64,000 bases of DNA from Lewinellaceae bacterium (lineage in GTDB: Bacteria; Bacteroidota; Bacteroidia; Chitinophagales; Saprospiraceae). Numbering within the stretch: the first letter of the stretch is position 1; each line of letters starts with the position of its first letter. The notes below the pieces were generated by a model that was not told the origin of the DNA, searched no databases, and saw nothing but the letters and a program-made list of their open reading frames with translations. The stretch spans positions 9,763-73,762 of the forward strand of contig JADJFA010000027.1 of assembly GCA_016708875.1 (NCBI GenBank), read 5' to 3'. Below are positions 30,564-40,703 of this stretch, in pieces. The translations under genes were made by a program, and so were the position numbers.

Positions 30564-31782
30564 TCAACGCAGGCGCGCCAACACCTCTTTCATCCGTCGT
30601 ACGGCTTCGCGCAGCTGCTCTTCTGAAGCAGCATAACTCAGGCGGAAACAATTCGGATCGCCAAATGCCGCGCCAGAAACAAGGGCGACATAAGCGTGTG
30701 TCATGATGTAATCACAGAAATCATCGGCGTTATTGATGACCGTTTGACCGTCTGTTTTCCCAAAAAAAGCACTGATTTCAGGAAAAACATAAAAAGCGCC
30801 ATCGGGCATATTCGTCTTGATACCGGGTATTTCCTCCAGCATGGAAATGACGATGTCGCGGCGCTCGCGGAATGCTTCCCGCATCGCATAAGTAGGCGCC
30901 ATATCACTCATCAGCGCCACAGCACCAGCTTTTTGACTAAAAGATGCGGCACCGCTCGTTACTTGTCCCTGTATTTTCGAGCAAGCATCGGCCACATATT
31001 TCGGCGCGCCCATGTACCCCAAACGCCAGCCAGTCATGGCAAAACCTTTAGCAAAGCCATTCACGGTAACCGTACGGTCTTTCACGCTCGGGAAAGAACC
31101 AATACTGACATGTTCATGGGTGAAATTGATATGCTCATAAATTTCATCGCTGATAATCAGCACATGCGCATGTTTCGCAACAACGGCAGCATAAGCCTCC
31201 AGTTCTTCCCGGGTGAATACGGTACCGGTAGGATTGCAAGGAGAGGAGAACATGACAAATTTGGTACGCGGCGTAATGGCTGCATCCAGTTGCTCCGGTG
31301 TCGGTTTAAAATCGCGCTCCACCCCGGCAAATACGCAAACCGGCACGCCCTCCGAGAGTTTGACAATCTCGTAATAAGACACCCAGTATGGGGCAAAAAG
31401 TACCGCTTCGTCGCCTGGGTTGAGTAGTGCCTGACAGAGGTTATAGATCGTTTGCTTGGCGCCATTGCTCACCACAATTTGCTCAGGCCGGTAATCGAGG
31501 TTGTTGTCCCGTTTAAACTTTTCACTAATAGCTTTGGTAAGTTCCGGCAACCCTGATACAGGTGTATATTTGGTATAGCCCGCCTTTAAAGCCTGGTAGG
31601 CTGCTTCTTTGATGTGATCTGGCGTGTCGAAATCGGGTTCGCCGAGACTCAGGCTGATCACATCGTGACCCAATGCTTTTAATTCACGCGCCATTCGCGC
31701 CATTTTAAGCGTTTCAGATTCTGCCAGGTTTTGGACCCGATTGGATAAGAGCGTATGCGGTGCTTTTTCGATAGTTCGTCAT
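30564..31782 (-). CDS. aspC: Aspartate aminotransferase, PLP class I (5' frame break)
   Basis: PLP-dependent aminotransferase of fold type I. Visible motifs: LSLGEPDFDTPDHIKEAA, SNGAKQTIYNLCQALL, SPCNPTGTVF, ISDEIYEHI, NGFAKGFAMTGWRLGYMGAP with the Schiff-base Lys, and FRLSYA near the end. This matches the AspC/AAT-Ib group that transaminates aspartate and 2-oxoglutarate. The long intact frame starts inside the conserved N-terminus (MARMARELKALG); the preceding SNRVQNLAESETLK is one frame off, so the true start is probably at or near 31782. Converges on the GLPGLI gene. Confidence 0.9.
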
Positions 31783-31851
31783 TATTGTAATTTTTCCTGT
31801 CAAAGGAAGTGCTTTGTCGACATTTTTACGTTTGAGCCCGCAAAGGAAGGA

Positions 31852-31859
31852 CAAAGGTA
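31852..31859 (-). promoter_or_regulatory. -7 box TACCTTTG of aspC
   Basis: TAnnTTTG on the minus strand, about 70 bases upstream of the proposed aspC start. Confidence 0.45.
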
Positions 31860-31930
31860 AACAATACCTTTCACCGTTTATGTAAACTTGGCGCCTCCAT
31901 GCATCACTACCCCATTGCAACCAAATTTAC

Positions 31931-33614
31931 CTCAACAAATCTCTACCACCCATCCTACCATTCCTAATTTTCATCCTCTTGTTTTCAAAACTGCTAATCG
32001 CTGAAAACCGTGTCACCCCGTCGATCACAGAAGTAACCGTTTACCGCAGTGGCGCAAAGTAAGCAGTGTAGCAACGGTAAAAGTACCAGCCGGCAACTCA
32101 GAAGTGTTTTTGAAAACATATCACCCTTACTTCAATGCCAACAGCCTGCAAGTACGCATCAAAGGCGCCGCTACGCTAAATGCTGCGGTTTTCAGCCTGA
32201 ACACCCCCGGACCTGGGCCGGAAAGCCCCAGGGCGCCAGTGCTGCGAGATTCACTGGTATTACTCGGCGATGAGTTTGCCCGAATTCGTGACGAACAGGA
32301 CGTACTGACCAATGAAGACCAACTCATTATCCAAAAAATGGCGCAAATCGGGGTTACCACCTCCTCCTCAAAACACTGACCCTCACCGTATCAGAACTCA
32401 AAGAGCTTGACGTCTTTTTATCGTCAACGGCTATTGAAATCAAAGAGCAGCTCTCCTGTTGGCCATTAAAGAGCGGAAAATCAATGAATTGTATCAAAAA
32501 ATACAAACCATTTTACAACAACTTCAGCCAAATTCGTCCAATTCAACCGGGCAGATTGCCATGAAACTGGAATCTGACATCAGTCAAAGCCTGGAAATCA
32601 TTTGTACCTACCTCGTCACCGAAGCCGCTTGGTCGCCCCTCTATGATCTGCGTTCTGAAGGTATTGGAAAACCGTTACAGTTGATTTACAAGGCGAATGT
32701 GCGGAATCTCTCCGGGTTTGACTGGAAAGCGGTGAAACTCCACCTTTCCACCGCCAATCCTATGGTCAACAATGACCGTCCGATTCTCACGCCAATTTTT
32801 GTGGATTTCCGTCCCGTGTACACCTATTACGACGACGCAAAACGCAAACAGGATCAGGTGTACCAAATGGCGCCTTCCGTCAATATGGCGCAGACAAAAG
32901 ACCTGGCACGTCCAGCGGTGCAGACCGGACGAGGCTGAACAGAGCCTTATTAGACGAAATTGCTTTGCTCAATCCACCGGCACCCGATGGTGGCGATGAC
33001 CTTATCACCAATTTTGACCTGTCAAACCCCAAGATATCCTCGCCAACGGCCTCGACAACATCGTAACCGTCGATGAACAGTCTGTACCTGCCGAGTATGA
33101 GTACCATGCAGTACCGAAAATAGAACCGGCAGTATTCCTGCTCGCTAAAATTACCGATTACGGCAAATACAACCTCCTGCCCGGAACAGCCAACATCTTT
33201 TATCAGGATACCTATATTGGTCAAACAACCGTAAATCCGAATACGGTGAGCGACACGATGTTACTTTCCCTGGGTCGCGACGAACAAATAACGATCAAGC
33301 GGATGCAGCCCAAGGATTTTACCGGACGGAAAAAGGTGTTTAGCAATACCATAAAAGAGACCTATTCCTTTGAAATAGCCGTAAAAAATAACAAATCTAT
33401 CCCGGTGAAAATTGAAATTCTGGACCAAATCCCTGTTTCAAAACAGAAAGAAATCACCGTGGAACTGGAGGATAAAGACGGCGCTATCTACAATGAAGAC
33501 TTTGGCAAACTTAAATGGGAACTGGAGATTCCAGCAAACCAAAGCAAACGGGTACGGTTTACTTATTCCGTCAAATATCCAAAAGAGAAGGCGGTAGGCA
33601 CGTTTAGGCAATAG
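31931..33614 (+). CDS. MuiA-like protein with DUF4140/DUF4139 domains (several frame breaks)
   Basis: Exported protein of the mucoidy-inhibitor MuiA family. A hydrophobic leader ILPFLIFILLFSKLLIA precedes ITEVTVYRSGAK, the standard opening strand, then VPAGNSEVFLKTY and a coiled-coil stretch (KERKINELYQKIQTILQQL). The C-terminal DUF4139 barrel gives WSPLYDLRSEG, LIYKANVRNLSGFDWKAVKL, FYQDTYIGQTTVNP and the end KRVRFTYSVKYPKEK. Frame changes occur near 32060, 32360, 32450, 32935 and 33010. No ATG is found in the leader frame, so the start is approximate. The function is not established; an envelope role is usually assumed. A tandem array follows the stop. Confidence 0.75.
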
Positions 33615-33616
33615 AA

Positions 33617-33655
33617 GGGTTGTTGAGTTGTTGAGTTGTTGAGTTGTTGAATTGA
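33617..33655 (+). repeat. Octanucleotide array (TTGTTGAG)4
   Basis: Four tandem 8-bp units, the last TTGTTGAA, begin five bases after the MuiA-like stop (33612-33614). Each unit holds a TGA, so all three frames meet a stop within the array. Confidence 0.85.
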
Positions 33656-33786
33656 CGCAGAATTGTTACTACTCGAAAGGAGCTGTCGCCCACACCTACC
33701 CAAACCCTCAACACCCCCATCTCTGAATTATTTCCTAAAAACTGTCAACGAAAAACCAATTGGTAGCAGGAGCTGCGGCGAGATTC

Positions 33787-33794
33787 TATCTTTG
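33787..33794 (+). promoter_or_regulatory. -7 box TATCTTTG of the DUF1599 gene
   Basis: Exact TAnnTTTG ten bases before the ATG at 33805; TTG lies about 24 bases upstream. A very short or absent leader is implied. Confidence 0.6.
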
Positions 33795-33804
33795 CCCAAC
33801 TGTT

Positions 33805-34346
33805 ATGGAGAAAACACTTACACAATTTCGTGCGGTTGTTGGTCAGTGCCGAGACCTGTTTCTAAAGAAAACAGCCGATTATGGTACTGCCTGGCGCATC
33901 CTGCGCCCGTCGAGTATCACCGACCAACTGTATATCAAAGCACTTCGGATTCGAAGTATTGAAACGAAAGGCGCTCAAATGGTCAACGAACCGGTAGCCG
34001 CTGAATTCATCGGATTGGTGAATTACAGCGTGCTGGCATTGATCCAATCCAGTTTGCCCGAGAGCGAACCCCTGGAACTTTCTCCTGAGCGCGTCGCGCA
34101 ACTTTACGATGAACACATTGCTGAAAACGTGCGCTTGTTACAAGCCAAAAACCACGATTATGATGAAGCCTGGCGACTCATGCGCATCAGCAGTATGACC
34201 GATTTGATCCTACAAAAATATTACGAATCAAACAGATAGAAGACAATGCCGGTCGGACGCAGGTTTCTGAAGGCCTGGATGCCAATTACCGCGATATCAT
34301 TAATTATGCTGTTTTCGCCCTGATCCGACTGGAATTTGATCAGTAA
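33805..34346 (+). CDS. DUF1599 (nucleotide-modification-associated) protein, one frame break
   Basis: 180-codon protein made of two copies of the DUF1599 unit: KKTADYGTAWRILRPSSITD...ALRIRSIE and AKNHDYDEAWRLMRISSMTD...QIEDN, each followed by YSVLALIQ or YAVFALIRL. The D-Y-x-x-A-W pair is the hallmark. The frame breaks near 34225 (ATTACGAATC), after which the natural end reads DANYRDIINYAVFALIRLEF with stop at 34344-34346. The family was proposed from genomic context to take part in nucleotide modification; its biochemical role is untested. It stands directly upstream of the BT_3928-type gene, a common Bacteroidota arrangement. Confidence 0.82.
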
Positions 34347-34402
34347 GTAATGGCTCTCACACCTCTCACTTCTCTCACGCCTCTCACTACTCTCACACTC
34401 AT

Positions 34403-35919
34403 ATGACTTCACTTCCTTCACTCATTATTCAATTTGCTATTGTTGGAGCTTTGCTGACGGCGATTACCGTTTGGGCAAAAAGCACAAAAATATTTTCTGG
34501 ACTTTCCTACAGCATTTTGTAGGCGTTTGGTTCGTTTTTCAGGACTGGTAAAAGCGGTAGACCCAATTGGTACAGCCTATAAAAATGGAAGACTACTTTG
34601 GCGCTTTCGAGACCACTTTTGCGGGTTTGACGAATGTATTTAAAGGTCTTGCACCTTTATTTCCCTGGCTTGCGAAACACAGCATTGGTTTTTCAATCGG
34701 CATGATTGTACTTGAAATCGTGTTGGGTATCGCACTTATTATTGGGTGGCGGCGCAAACTCACTGCCTGGCTTTTTTTCCTGCTCATAGTGGTGTTCACC
34801 CTGTTGACCGGCTTCACTTACCTCACAGGCTATGTACCAACCGATATCAACTTCTTTGATTTTGCGCATTGGGGGCCTTATGTAAAAGAGCAAATGCGTG
34901 TCACTGATTGCGGTTGCTTTGGCGACTTTATCTTACTGGATCCCAAGATTTCCTTCTTCAAAGATCTTGGGTTGATGGTTCCAGCATTCCTGTTTTTGAT
35001 CTGGACACGCAACACACACGAACTGTGGACCAAGCGCACCCTCGACCTCATTGCGGGCATTTCCACTGGCGCCATTACCTTGTTTTGCATCCAAAATACC
35101 TATTTTGATTTGCCCATGGTTGATTTCCGCCCATTCAAAATCGGAAGCAATATCCGCGAGCGGAAAGCATTGGAATCCAGTGCCAAAGTGGACATATTGG
35201 GTTGGGTGTTAGAAAACACCAACACGGGTGAAAAGATCAAGTTTATGGAGCCTGAGGCCGGTAAAATCACCTACTACAAAGAATATACTAAGGATAAGGG
35301 GTGGAAGGTAAAAGACCAGATCAAAACGGATTGGTACGTATTAAAAGACAGTGTAAAAACGCCCATCACCAAATCAAAAGTGAGCGATTTTGCTGTTGAA
35401 AGTGCCGAAAATGGTGAAATAACCGATGATATTCTCGCGGAACCAGGGTATAGCCTGATGATCGTGACGTATAAATTATACGGCAGCCAGCAGACAGAAA
35501 TGATCACGGTTCAGGATAGTATTTGGGCTACAGATACCATCTCTGTCGCAAAAGATTCTTTCCGCTTGCAACCGAGGTTGGTATCGGTAAAAGCCAAACA
35601 AGTGGAGCGAAAAGTGTTTATCCCGACGCCGGAATACGCAGACTTTTTCACCAAAGGCGTGAACCCGCTGGCAGAGGGCGCTGCAAAAGCCAATTGGAAA
35701 GTATACGCCATCACCACTTATGGGGATAGTGAAAATGCTGCGGATTTTGCCCGGAAAATAGGCGCCAAATATCCATTCCACCGAGCCGACGACAAATTGC
35801 TCAAAACAATCATTCGCGCCAACCCTGGGGTGGTAGTGTGGAAAGATGGTCAGGTGGTTGGCATGTACCACCATCGGCATTTGCCTAGCTTCGAACAGTT
35901 GGCAAACAAGTTCAAATAA
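34403..35919 (+). CDS. BT_3928-type DoxX/thioredoxin-like membrane protein (one frame break near the start)
   Basis: Membrane protein with a DoxX-like four-helix N-terminal half (GFSIGMIVLEIVLGIALIIG, TAWLFFLLIVVFTLLTGFTY) and the motif VTDCGCFGDFILLDPKISFF with conserved Cys pair near residue 165, then a soluble C-terminal half ending in a thioredoxin-like piece (VYAITTYGDSENAADFARKI, PGVVVWKDGQVVGM). This is the architecture of the BT_3928 family of Bacteroidota, probably concerned with thiol redox or quinone chemistry in the membrane; function not shown. The first 38 codons are in a different frame, with the break near 34520. It begins after a CTCTCAC-rich 9-bp array at 34354-34400. Confidence 0.8.
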
Positions 35920-35966
35920 GGGCACGTAACTGGTCGTGTCCCAAGGGCCTTCGGTTTCCCAGCAAT

Positions 35967-36003
35967 AAAAAAGCCCTTCCTGAAATTCAGGAAGGGCTTT
36001 TTT
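35967..36003. terminator. Strong bidirectional intrinsic terminator
   Basis: A perfect 18-bp stem, AAAAAAGCCCTTCCTGAA, one-base centre, then TTCAGGAAGGGCTTTTTT, between the convergent BT_3928-type gene and secG. The A run on the left and the T run on the right make it work in both directions. Confidence 0.9.
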
Positions 36004-36008
36004 ATGAT

Positions 36009-36290
36009 TTAACCAGTACAAACTACTGTGATTGCAGTGGAATATCCGCTGGAGTAGGCACCGCCGCCGCCAACAGTAAGTACTGCAACAATGCACAAAA
36101 TCATCAGCGCGCCCGCCAAAACCCAGGTCGCTTTTTCAATAAAGTCTGTAGAACGGGCTGCACCAAAAAGTGTTTGCGCCTGACCGCCAAAGTTCGGGTC
36201 AATGCCGCCGCCCTTTGAATTCTGCATCAAAACCACCAGCACCAACAGGACGCTTATGATGGCAATAAAAATCGTAATTGTGGATAACAT
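36009..36290 (-). CDS. secG: Preprotein translocase subunit SecG
   Basis: 93-residue accessory subunit of the SecYEG channel. Two membrane helices (TITIFIAIISVLLVLVVLMQ and WVLAGALMILCIVAVL) flank the conserved cytoplasmic loop QNSKGGGIDPNFGGQAQTLF, followed by AARSTDFIEKATW. Length and loop match SecG of Bacteroidota exactly. The frame is intact. It lies six bases after the hypothetical gene upstream, so the pair is probably an operon, ending at the strong terminator next to the secG stop. Confidence 0.95.
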   Translation of the reverse strand: MLSTITIFIAIISVLLVLVVLMQNSKGGGIDPNFGGQAQTLFGAARSTDFIEKATWVLAGALMILCIVAVLTVGGGGAYSSGYSTAITVVCTG

Positions 36291-36296
36291 ATTCGT

Positions 36297-37169
36297 CTAT
36301 TTTTTTAGTTTGTCAATTTCGGCGGCAAAGTACGCACTTTTTTCGGGAAACGCCAAACCCAGCCGGTCATACATTGCAATTGCTTTGTCGCGATAGCCCT
36401 GTTTAACATATAGCTTTGCCAGGGTTTCAGAGATAACATCCTTATTCTCTGCCACACTCTTTTCTGCAAATACCTGGGCAATGCCTGCCACCTTGGGGGC
36501 TGGCCGACCATGGTCTTCCTCTTTTTCATCCTCATCAATGTCTTGATCGTCAACTGATTGACTAGTTATTGTGGGCAATGGAGGCACCACAACCGTTTCG
36601 GGTACCGTGGTAACAGCCTCAGTGGCCGGCGGCAATGCCACTATGGAAACTGGCTGAAACTTCGACAGCCAGGAATCAAAAGTTTGATATCGAATCTGGG
36701 GCAAAGAAGTTGCTTCCAGCGCTTCAGAACGTATTAAAGTTGTAGGCGGTGGCACATTGGAATCCGCCGGCAACACTGGTTCTGCCGCGACCGCAAGTGA
36801 GGCCTCTGTTTTAGATGGCTCCTGTTTTTCCTCTCTGCTGATGGCCGAAAGCTCTTCTTCCAGCTTTCTTTTCAATGTAATAATCGGCTTCAGTTCCAAA
36901 ATCTCCTCTTCTACCCACACTTCCTGGGGGGCAATCATTTGTGGCGCTACCAATCGGAACAACTGCGTGCGATCAAGGCTGTAGGCCGCTGCCGTTGCCA
37001 CATTTTTCACAGCATCCGGGTGATCTGTTTGTCTTGATTTGATCGCAAGCAAATACCGCAAATTGTGTGCATAAGGGTAGGCTAATGCAAGTGTCTTTAA
37101 CTCCTCATAACTAATCGTCCGAAGTAAATCCGGGTCGTCTACAATGCGTGAGAAACGTTCCAAAGTCAT
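36297..37169 (-). CDS. Hypothetical protein upstream of secG (TPR-like C-terminus)
   Basis: About 290 residues. The start MTLERFSRIVDDPDLLRTIS was chosen as it follows a promoter box and avoids a repeat region. The N-terminal third is helical (ELKTLALAYPYAHNLRYLLA), the middle is low-complexity and Pro/Val-rich, and the end SETLAKLYVKQGYRDKAIAM...FPEKSAYFAAEIDKLKK is one tetratricopeptide-like unit. Proteins of this shape next to secG recur in Bacteroidota but have no name. No signal peptide; likely cytoplasmic. Confidence 0.65.
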   Translation of the reverse strand: MTLERFSRIVDDPDLLRTISYEELKTLALAYPYAHNLRYLLAIKSRQTDHPDAVKNVATAAAYSLDRTQLFRLVAPQMIAPQEVWVEEEILELKPIITLKRKLEEELSAISREEKQEPSKTEASLAVAAEPVLPADSNVPPPTTLIRSEALEATSLPQIRYQTFDSWLSKFQPVSIVALPPATEAVTTVPETVVVPPLPTITSQSVDDQDIDEDEKEEDHGRPAPKVAGIAQVFAEKSVAENKDVISETLAKLYVKQGYRDKAIAMYDRLGLAFPEKSAYFAAEIDKLKK

Positions 37170-37217
37170 GGGAATGGGCGGAATGTGGAGTGCGGAATAA
37201 AGGGTTATGGCGTTTGG

Positions 37218-37225
37218 CAAATGTA
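37218..37225 (-). promoter_or_regulatory. -7 box TACATTTG upstream of the hypothetical-secG pair
   Basis: TAnnTTTG on the minus strand, 48 bases before the ATG at 37169. Confidence 0.5.
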
Positions 37226-37291
37226 GTGATAGTTTGGCTTTCATTAATCAGGTAAAGCACAAAGCCGGTCGGAGTGTGGAGTGTGGAGTGC

Positions 37292-37388
37292 GGATCCGTC
37301 CACCTAAGTGCGCTTTACCCGAGCAGCAGCCCTATTATCGTTCGTATGAGAAACATTCCATCAAAGCGCACTTAGGGTGGACGGATCC
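37292..37388. repeat. 25-bp inverted repeat, MITE-like
   Basis: GGATCCGTCCACCTAAGTGC (continuing CGCTTT to 37316) faces its reverse complement with one extra G at 37363-37388, enclosing 46 bases. The element is flanked on the left by GGAGTGT heptamers. It lies in the 440-base gap between the hypothetical gene and lptE, which otherwise contains only heptamer arms. Confidence 0.65.
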
Positions 37389-37579
37389 CGTCAAGGACGA
37401 CAACTCACGTTGATCAATAGATAGGAAGGGTGAAACAAATAGACGTTTTAATGGCTTGATTTTCAAGTATAAACGCGTACAAACAATATACGTGAGACGC
37501 GGAATAAAAGGTGGTTGGGCTTAACATTTCTAGTCAACGCCAATTCTTTACAACCAACACCATGCTTTCCAACCCTTTA

Positions 37580-37606
37580 TTCTGCATTCCCCATTCCGCA
37601 TTCCAA
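37580..37606 (-). repeat. Heptamer arm after lptE, paired with 37177-37202
   Basis: On the minus strand, GGAATGC, GGAATGG, GGAATGC and AGAATAA follow the lptE stop codon directly. Related inverted units (GGAATGT, GGAGTGC, GGAATAAAGGG) lie at 37177-37202 beside the other gene start. Confidence 0.6.
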
Positions 37607-38109
37607 TCACCAGTCGTTGAACGCTTCGTTGAAGATATCGTCCAAAATTTGAACACTGATTTGTCGGATCAATTCGTCTTGGACGGTGAGCAAATCAGCG
37701 GTATTGGAGAATTCGGCGAAGTGGCTTTTAGTGCGCTCACCTGTCCAACTTTTCTTCTCGTTTTTGTTGTTGATAAATTTTATAGAAACACTGATTTTCA
37801 ATTGGTTGAGTGAAACCGTTTCACCGGGTTTAGGAGCGACCGGGACGACAACGAAACTACTAACCCGTCCTGTGAACTCTACATCGGGCTGCTCGCTATT
37901 GAGTACCAATCGGGATTCGGACCGAATTTTATCCTTCAACTTTTCAGTGAAGTCTAATGCCAAGGTAGGCGGTGCATTGCCCGCGGCATTTTCGAAGTTT
38001 TGGACAAAAAAGTGTTTACATCAGGATCAATCGAGATTCCCTTGAAACTGTAGCACCTACAGAAGCCCAGCAGCAAAAGCGCATAAAAAAAGTTGGAGCG
38101 GAAGATCAT
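37607..38109 (-). CDS. lptE: LPS assembly lipoprotein LptE (one frame break)
   Basis: Outer-membrane lipoprotein that plugs the LptD barrel during lipopolysaccharide insertion. MIFRSNFFYALLLLGFCRCY gives a lipobox with Cys at residue 17, then YSFKGISIDPDVNTF (family: YSFTGASI). After a frame break near 37990 the text continues LALDFTEKLKDKIRSESRLV, VEFTGRVSSFVVVPVAPKPG, LNQLKISVSIKFINNKNEKK and ends ILDDIFNEAFNDW, all typical of Bacteroidota LptE. About 167 codons. Confidence 0.87.
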
Positions 38110-38114
38110 GGTAG

Positions 38115-38122
38115 CAAATATA
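38115..38122 (-). promoter_or_regulatory. -7 box TATATTTG of lptE
   Basis: TAnnTTTG on the minus strand, ending five bases before the ATG at 38109, implying a leaderless or nearly leaderless transcript. Confidence 0.5.
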
Positions 38123-38233
38123 GCCCGGAACAACTTTCCAGGTGGCGAAAAAATGAAACGGCAGACCACCCTAAATGGCTGCTTGAATGGATTGCCCAAC
38201 TTGTAAGGATCAACAAAGAATCAAATCAACACC

Positions 38234-38879
38234 CTAAAAGGCTGCTTTAAAGAATTGTTCCAACTGTAAGGATCCAGTTTTCCGTTGGTGCGAACCCCGC
38301 TACAAAGATCAAGACCAAAAGGCTGAACGGCATCGATGGCGGCACGAACGTTGTCTGCACGCAAACCACCCGCCAAAAGACCGGCACTGGCGATGACGCT
38401 ACAATGCGCCGGCTAATGGTCCAGTTGTGCACCCTTCCTGTACCGCCTAATTCTTTCACCGTGAGGTTCGGATTGCCACTATCCAGGAGCAGGGCATCGA
38501 CATGAGGAGCGATGGAAAGCGCCTCGTCAATGGATGCATCTCCCGTAACATGGATGACCTGTACCAATTTAACGCCCCCCAATGCAGCCCGTATTTCCAC
38601 ATAAGTGCCTGATTGTAAGGCATCAACTATTTGGACCGTATTGGTCATGACCTTTTGTTGGTGCGCTATAATAGCTGCTGCGCTGGTTTCGCTCGTCAGC
38701 AAAAAAGTACCAATGGCTGGTGGAGCGGAACGAGCAATATCTGAAATTAAATCGTCAGAAATGATACCTGGGCCGCTTGGCATTTGCCCAACCAACCCCA
38801 GTGCTGCGGCGCCAAATTGAATCGCCAATTGCGCTTCTTCCCGACTACTGATACAGCAAATTTTAACCCGTTGGCTCAT
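38234..38879 (-). CDS. trpF: Phosphoribosylanthranilate isomerase-like protein (3' frame break)
   Basis: (Beta/alpha)8 barrel of the TrpF type, which isomerises phosphoribosylanthranilate in tryptophan synthesis. Motifs: VKICCISSREEAQLAIQFGA (catalytic Cys in KICC), GLVGQMPSGPGII, VKLVQVIHVTGD, DALLLDSGNP and KELGGTGRVHNW. After VPVF an indel near 38370 hides LAGGLRADNV...FGLDLCSGVRTNGKLD with the catalytic-region DxCSG, and another near 38280 gives the end LQLEQFFKAAF with stop at 38234-38236. The start overlaps the guaA stop as ATGA, so it is probably translationally coupled. No other trp gene is near; this isolated form may act on another substrate. Confidence 0.78.
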
Positions 38880-40412
38880 TCCCATTCAATCGTTGCTGGC
38901 GGTTTGGTCGAAATATCAAACACTACCCTATTGATACCCTTTACATTGTTGATGATCTCACTGGAAACCTCCGCCAGGAACTCGTGTGGTAAATGGCTCC
39001 ACTCAGCCGTCATACCATCGGTAGAGTTGACAGCGCGGAGTGCGATGACTTGTTCGTACGTGCGCTCATCGCCCATGACCCCCACTGAATGGATTGGCAG
39101 CAAAATGGTGCCCGCTTGCCAAACCTCGTCGTCCAGACCATGCTCGCGCAATTTGGCGATATAAATTGCATCGGCTTCCTGCAAAATGCGGACTTTCTCA
39201 GGCGTAATGTCTCCAAGTATGCGGATACCAAGACCAGGCCCTGGAAAAGGATGCCGGTTTAAGATATTAGTTGACACGTTGAGTTCCTTTCCGACCCGGC
39301 GCACTTCGTCCTTAAATAATGACCTCAATGGTTCTACTATTTTCAGTTTTAGTTTTTCAGGCAAACCGCCCACGTTGTGGTGGCTTTTGATGGTGACTGA
39401 AGGGCCATGTACACTTACAGATTCAATCACATCGGGATAAATGGTGCCTTGCCCAAGCCATTGAAAATCAGGGTGCGCTTCACTCTCTTCCTCAAAAAGG
39501 TCGATAAAAAGTTTGCCGATGATTTTGCGTTTCTGTTCGGGATCGCTGACACCGGCGAGTGCCTCGTAAAAACGATCTTTCGCATCAACCCCTTCTATAT
39601 TCAGCCCCATACCCAGGTAAGAATCCAGCACTTCCTGGTATTCATTCTTACGCAACAGGCCGTTATCGATAAAGAAACAAAACAACCTGTCGCCAATGGC
39701 CTGGTGCAATAAGGTTGCTGCCACTGTAGAGTCAACACCACCGGAAAGCGCCATGATGACCTTCTCATTCCCGATCTGTTGCCGCAAGGAAGCCACGGTA
39801 TTGTCCACAAAATGCGCAGGAGTCCAATCCCCTTCACAGCCGCAGATATCGTACACGAAGTTTTAAAATCTCAAATCCTTCGAGGCTGTGAAAAACCTCT
39901 GGATGGAATTGAATACCGTAAACGGGTTGTTCAAAGCGACCTTCTTCCGACCGAAAGGCTGCATACGGGATCGTATCAGAATTGCCGAGCACCTCAAAAC
40001 CTTCCGGCAAACGCATGATGGTATCGGAATGGCTCATCCACACTTGGGAGCGTTTGCTGATACCGCCGAAAAAAGGATCATTCGGAGCGTGCTGCTGCAG
40101 CATCACCTTTCCATATTCGCGTTTTTCTGATTGCCCCACTTCCCCACCGTAAAAATCGGCCATGAGCTGAGCGCCATAGCAGATACCCAGCAAAGGCTTT
40201 TTCCCGGAAATCTGATCCAGGTCGAGCCGCAAAGCATTGGGCCAGCGAACAGAGAAAGGACTGCCTGAGAGAATAACCCCCTGAATATCGGGCGTTAGTT
40301 CAGGCATTTTATTGTAGGGAACGATCTCGCAATAGACGTTCATTTCGCGTACACGACGGGCAATTAGCTGCGTAAACTGCGAGCCAAAATCGAGGATAAG
40401 GATTTTTTGCAT
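38876..40412 (-). CDS. guaA: GMP synthase (glutamine-hydrolysing), one frame break
   Basis: Converts XMP to GMP with ATP and glutamine. The glutaminase half shows ILDFGSQFTQLIARRVRE, PLLGICYGAQLMA (nucleophile Cys) and YGIQFHPEVFHS (His, Glu). The ATP-pyrophosphatase half shows VIMALSGGVDSTVAATLL (P-loop) and RHPFPGPGLGIRILGDITPE; the end NRVVFDISTKPPATIEWE is the classical dimerisation-domain terminus. The halves are joined at about 39850, where one base is off between GFEILK and FVYDICGCEGDW. Total of 512 codons. The start MQKILILDF follows a promoter box by 43 bases. Confidence 0.96.
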
Positions 40413-40454
40413 AAATAGGCACGGAAGTGAGGTTCCGCTTGGTAAGAAGTGGGG

Positions 40455-40462
40455 CAAAGGTA
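40455..40462 (-). promoter_or_regulatory. -7 box TACCTTTG of guaA
   Basis: TAnnTTTG on the minus strand, 42 bases upstream of the guaA ATG. Confidence 0.55.
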
Positions 40463-40564
40463 GGGAAAAGTAGTCCGGGAAAAAAGTTCAATCTGCGGTG
40501 GAGTCAAAAGGTATGGTGATTCAATTGCGACCAATTGTTATAATGTATCCCTATGCGCAAACCT

Positions 40565-40640
40565 GCCAGGTGCTTGAACCGGGTCAGGCACCCGAATTAA
40601 AATAAAAGATGGTACAAACGTTTGACCTCTCCGAGGTCGT
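40565..40640. repeat. Two small palindromes in the guaA-anmK gap
   Basis: GGTGCTTGA/TCAGGCACC (40569-40592) and GACCTC-TCC-GAGGTC (40624-40638). Such CAGGTG and GACCTCxGAGGTC palindromes look like dispersed Bacteroidota intergenic elements. The second lies near the 3' end of anmK; the 290-base gap holds nothing else I recognise. Confidence 0.5.
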
Positions 40641-40703
40641 GGCGACTCAAATGAGGTACTGTCAAAATTCTATCCTAATGGAAAGCATACGACGATCGCC
40701 GTA

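Noticed and set aside
40520..40545. Sigma70-like promoter (TTGCGA and TATAAT) on the + strand
   Set aside because: No + strand gene follows, and Bacteroidota use TAnnTTTG; most likely chance in A/T-rich sequence.
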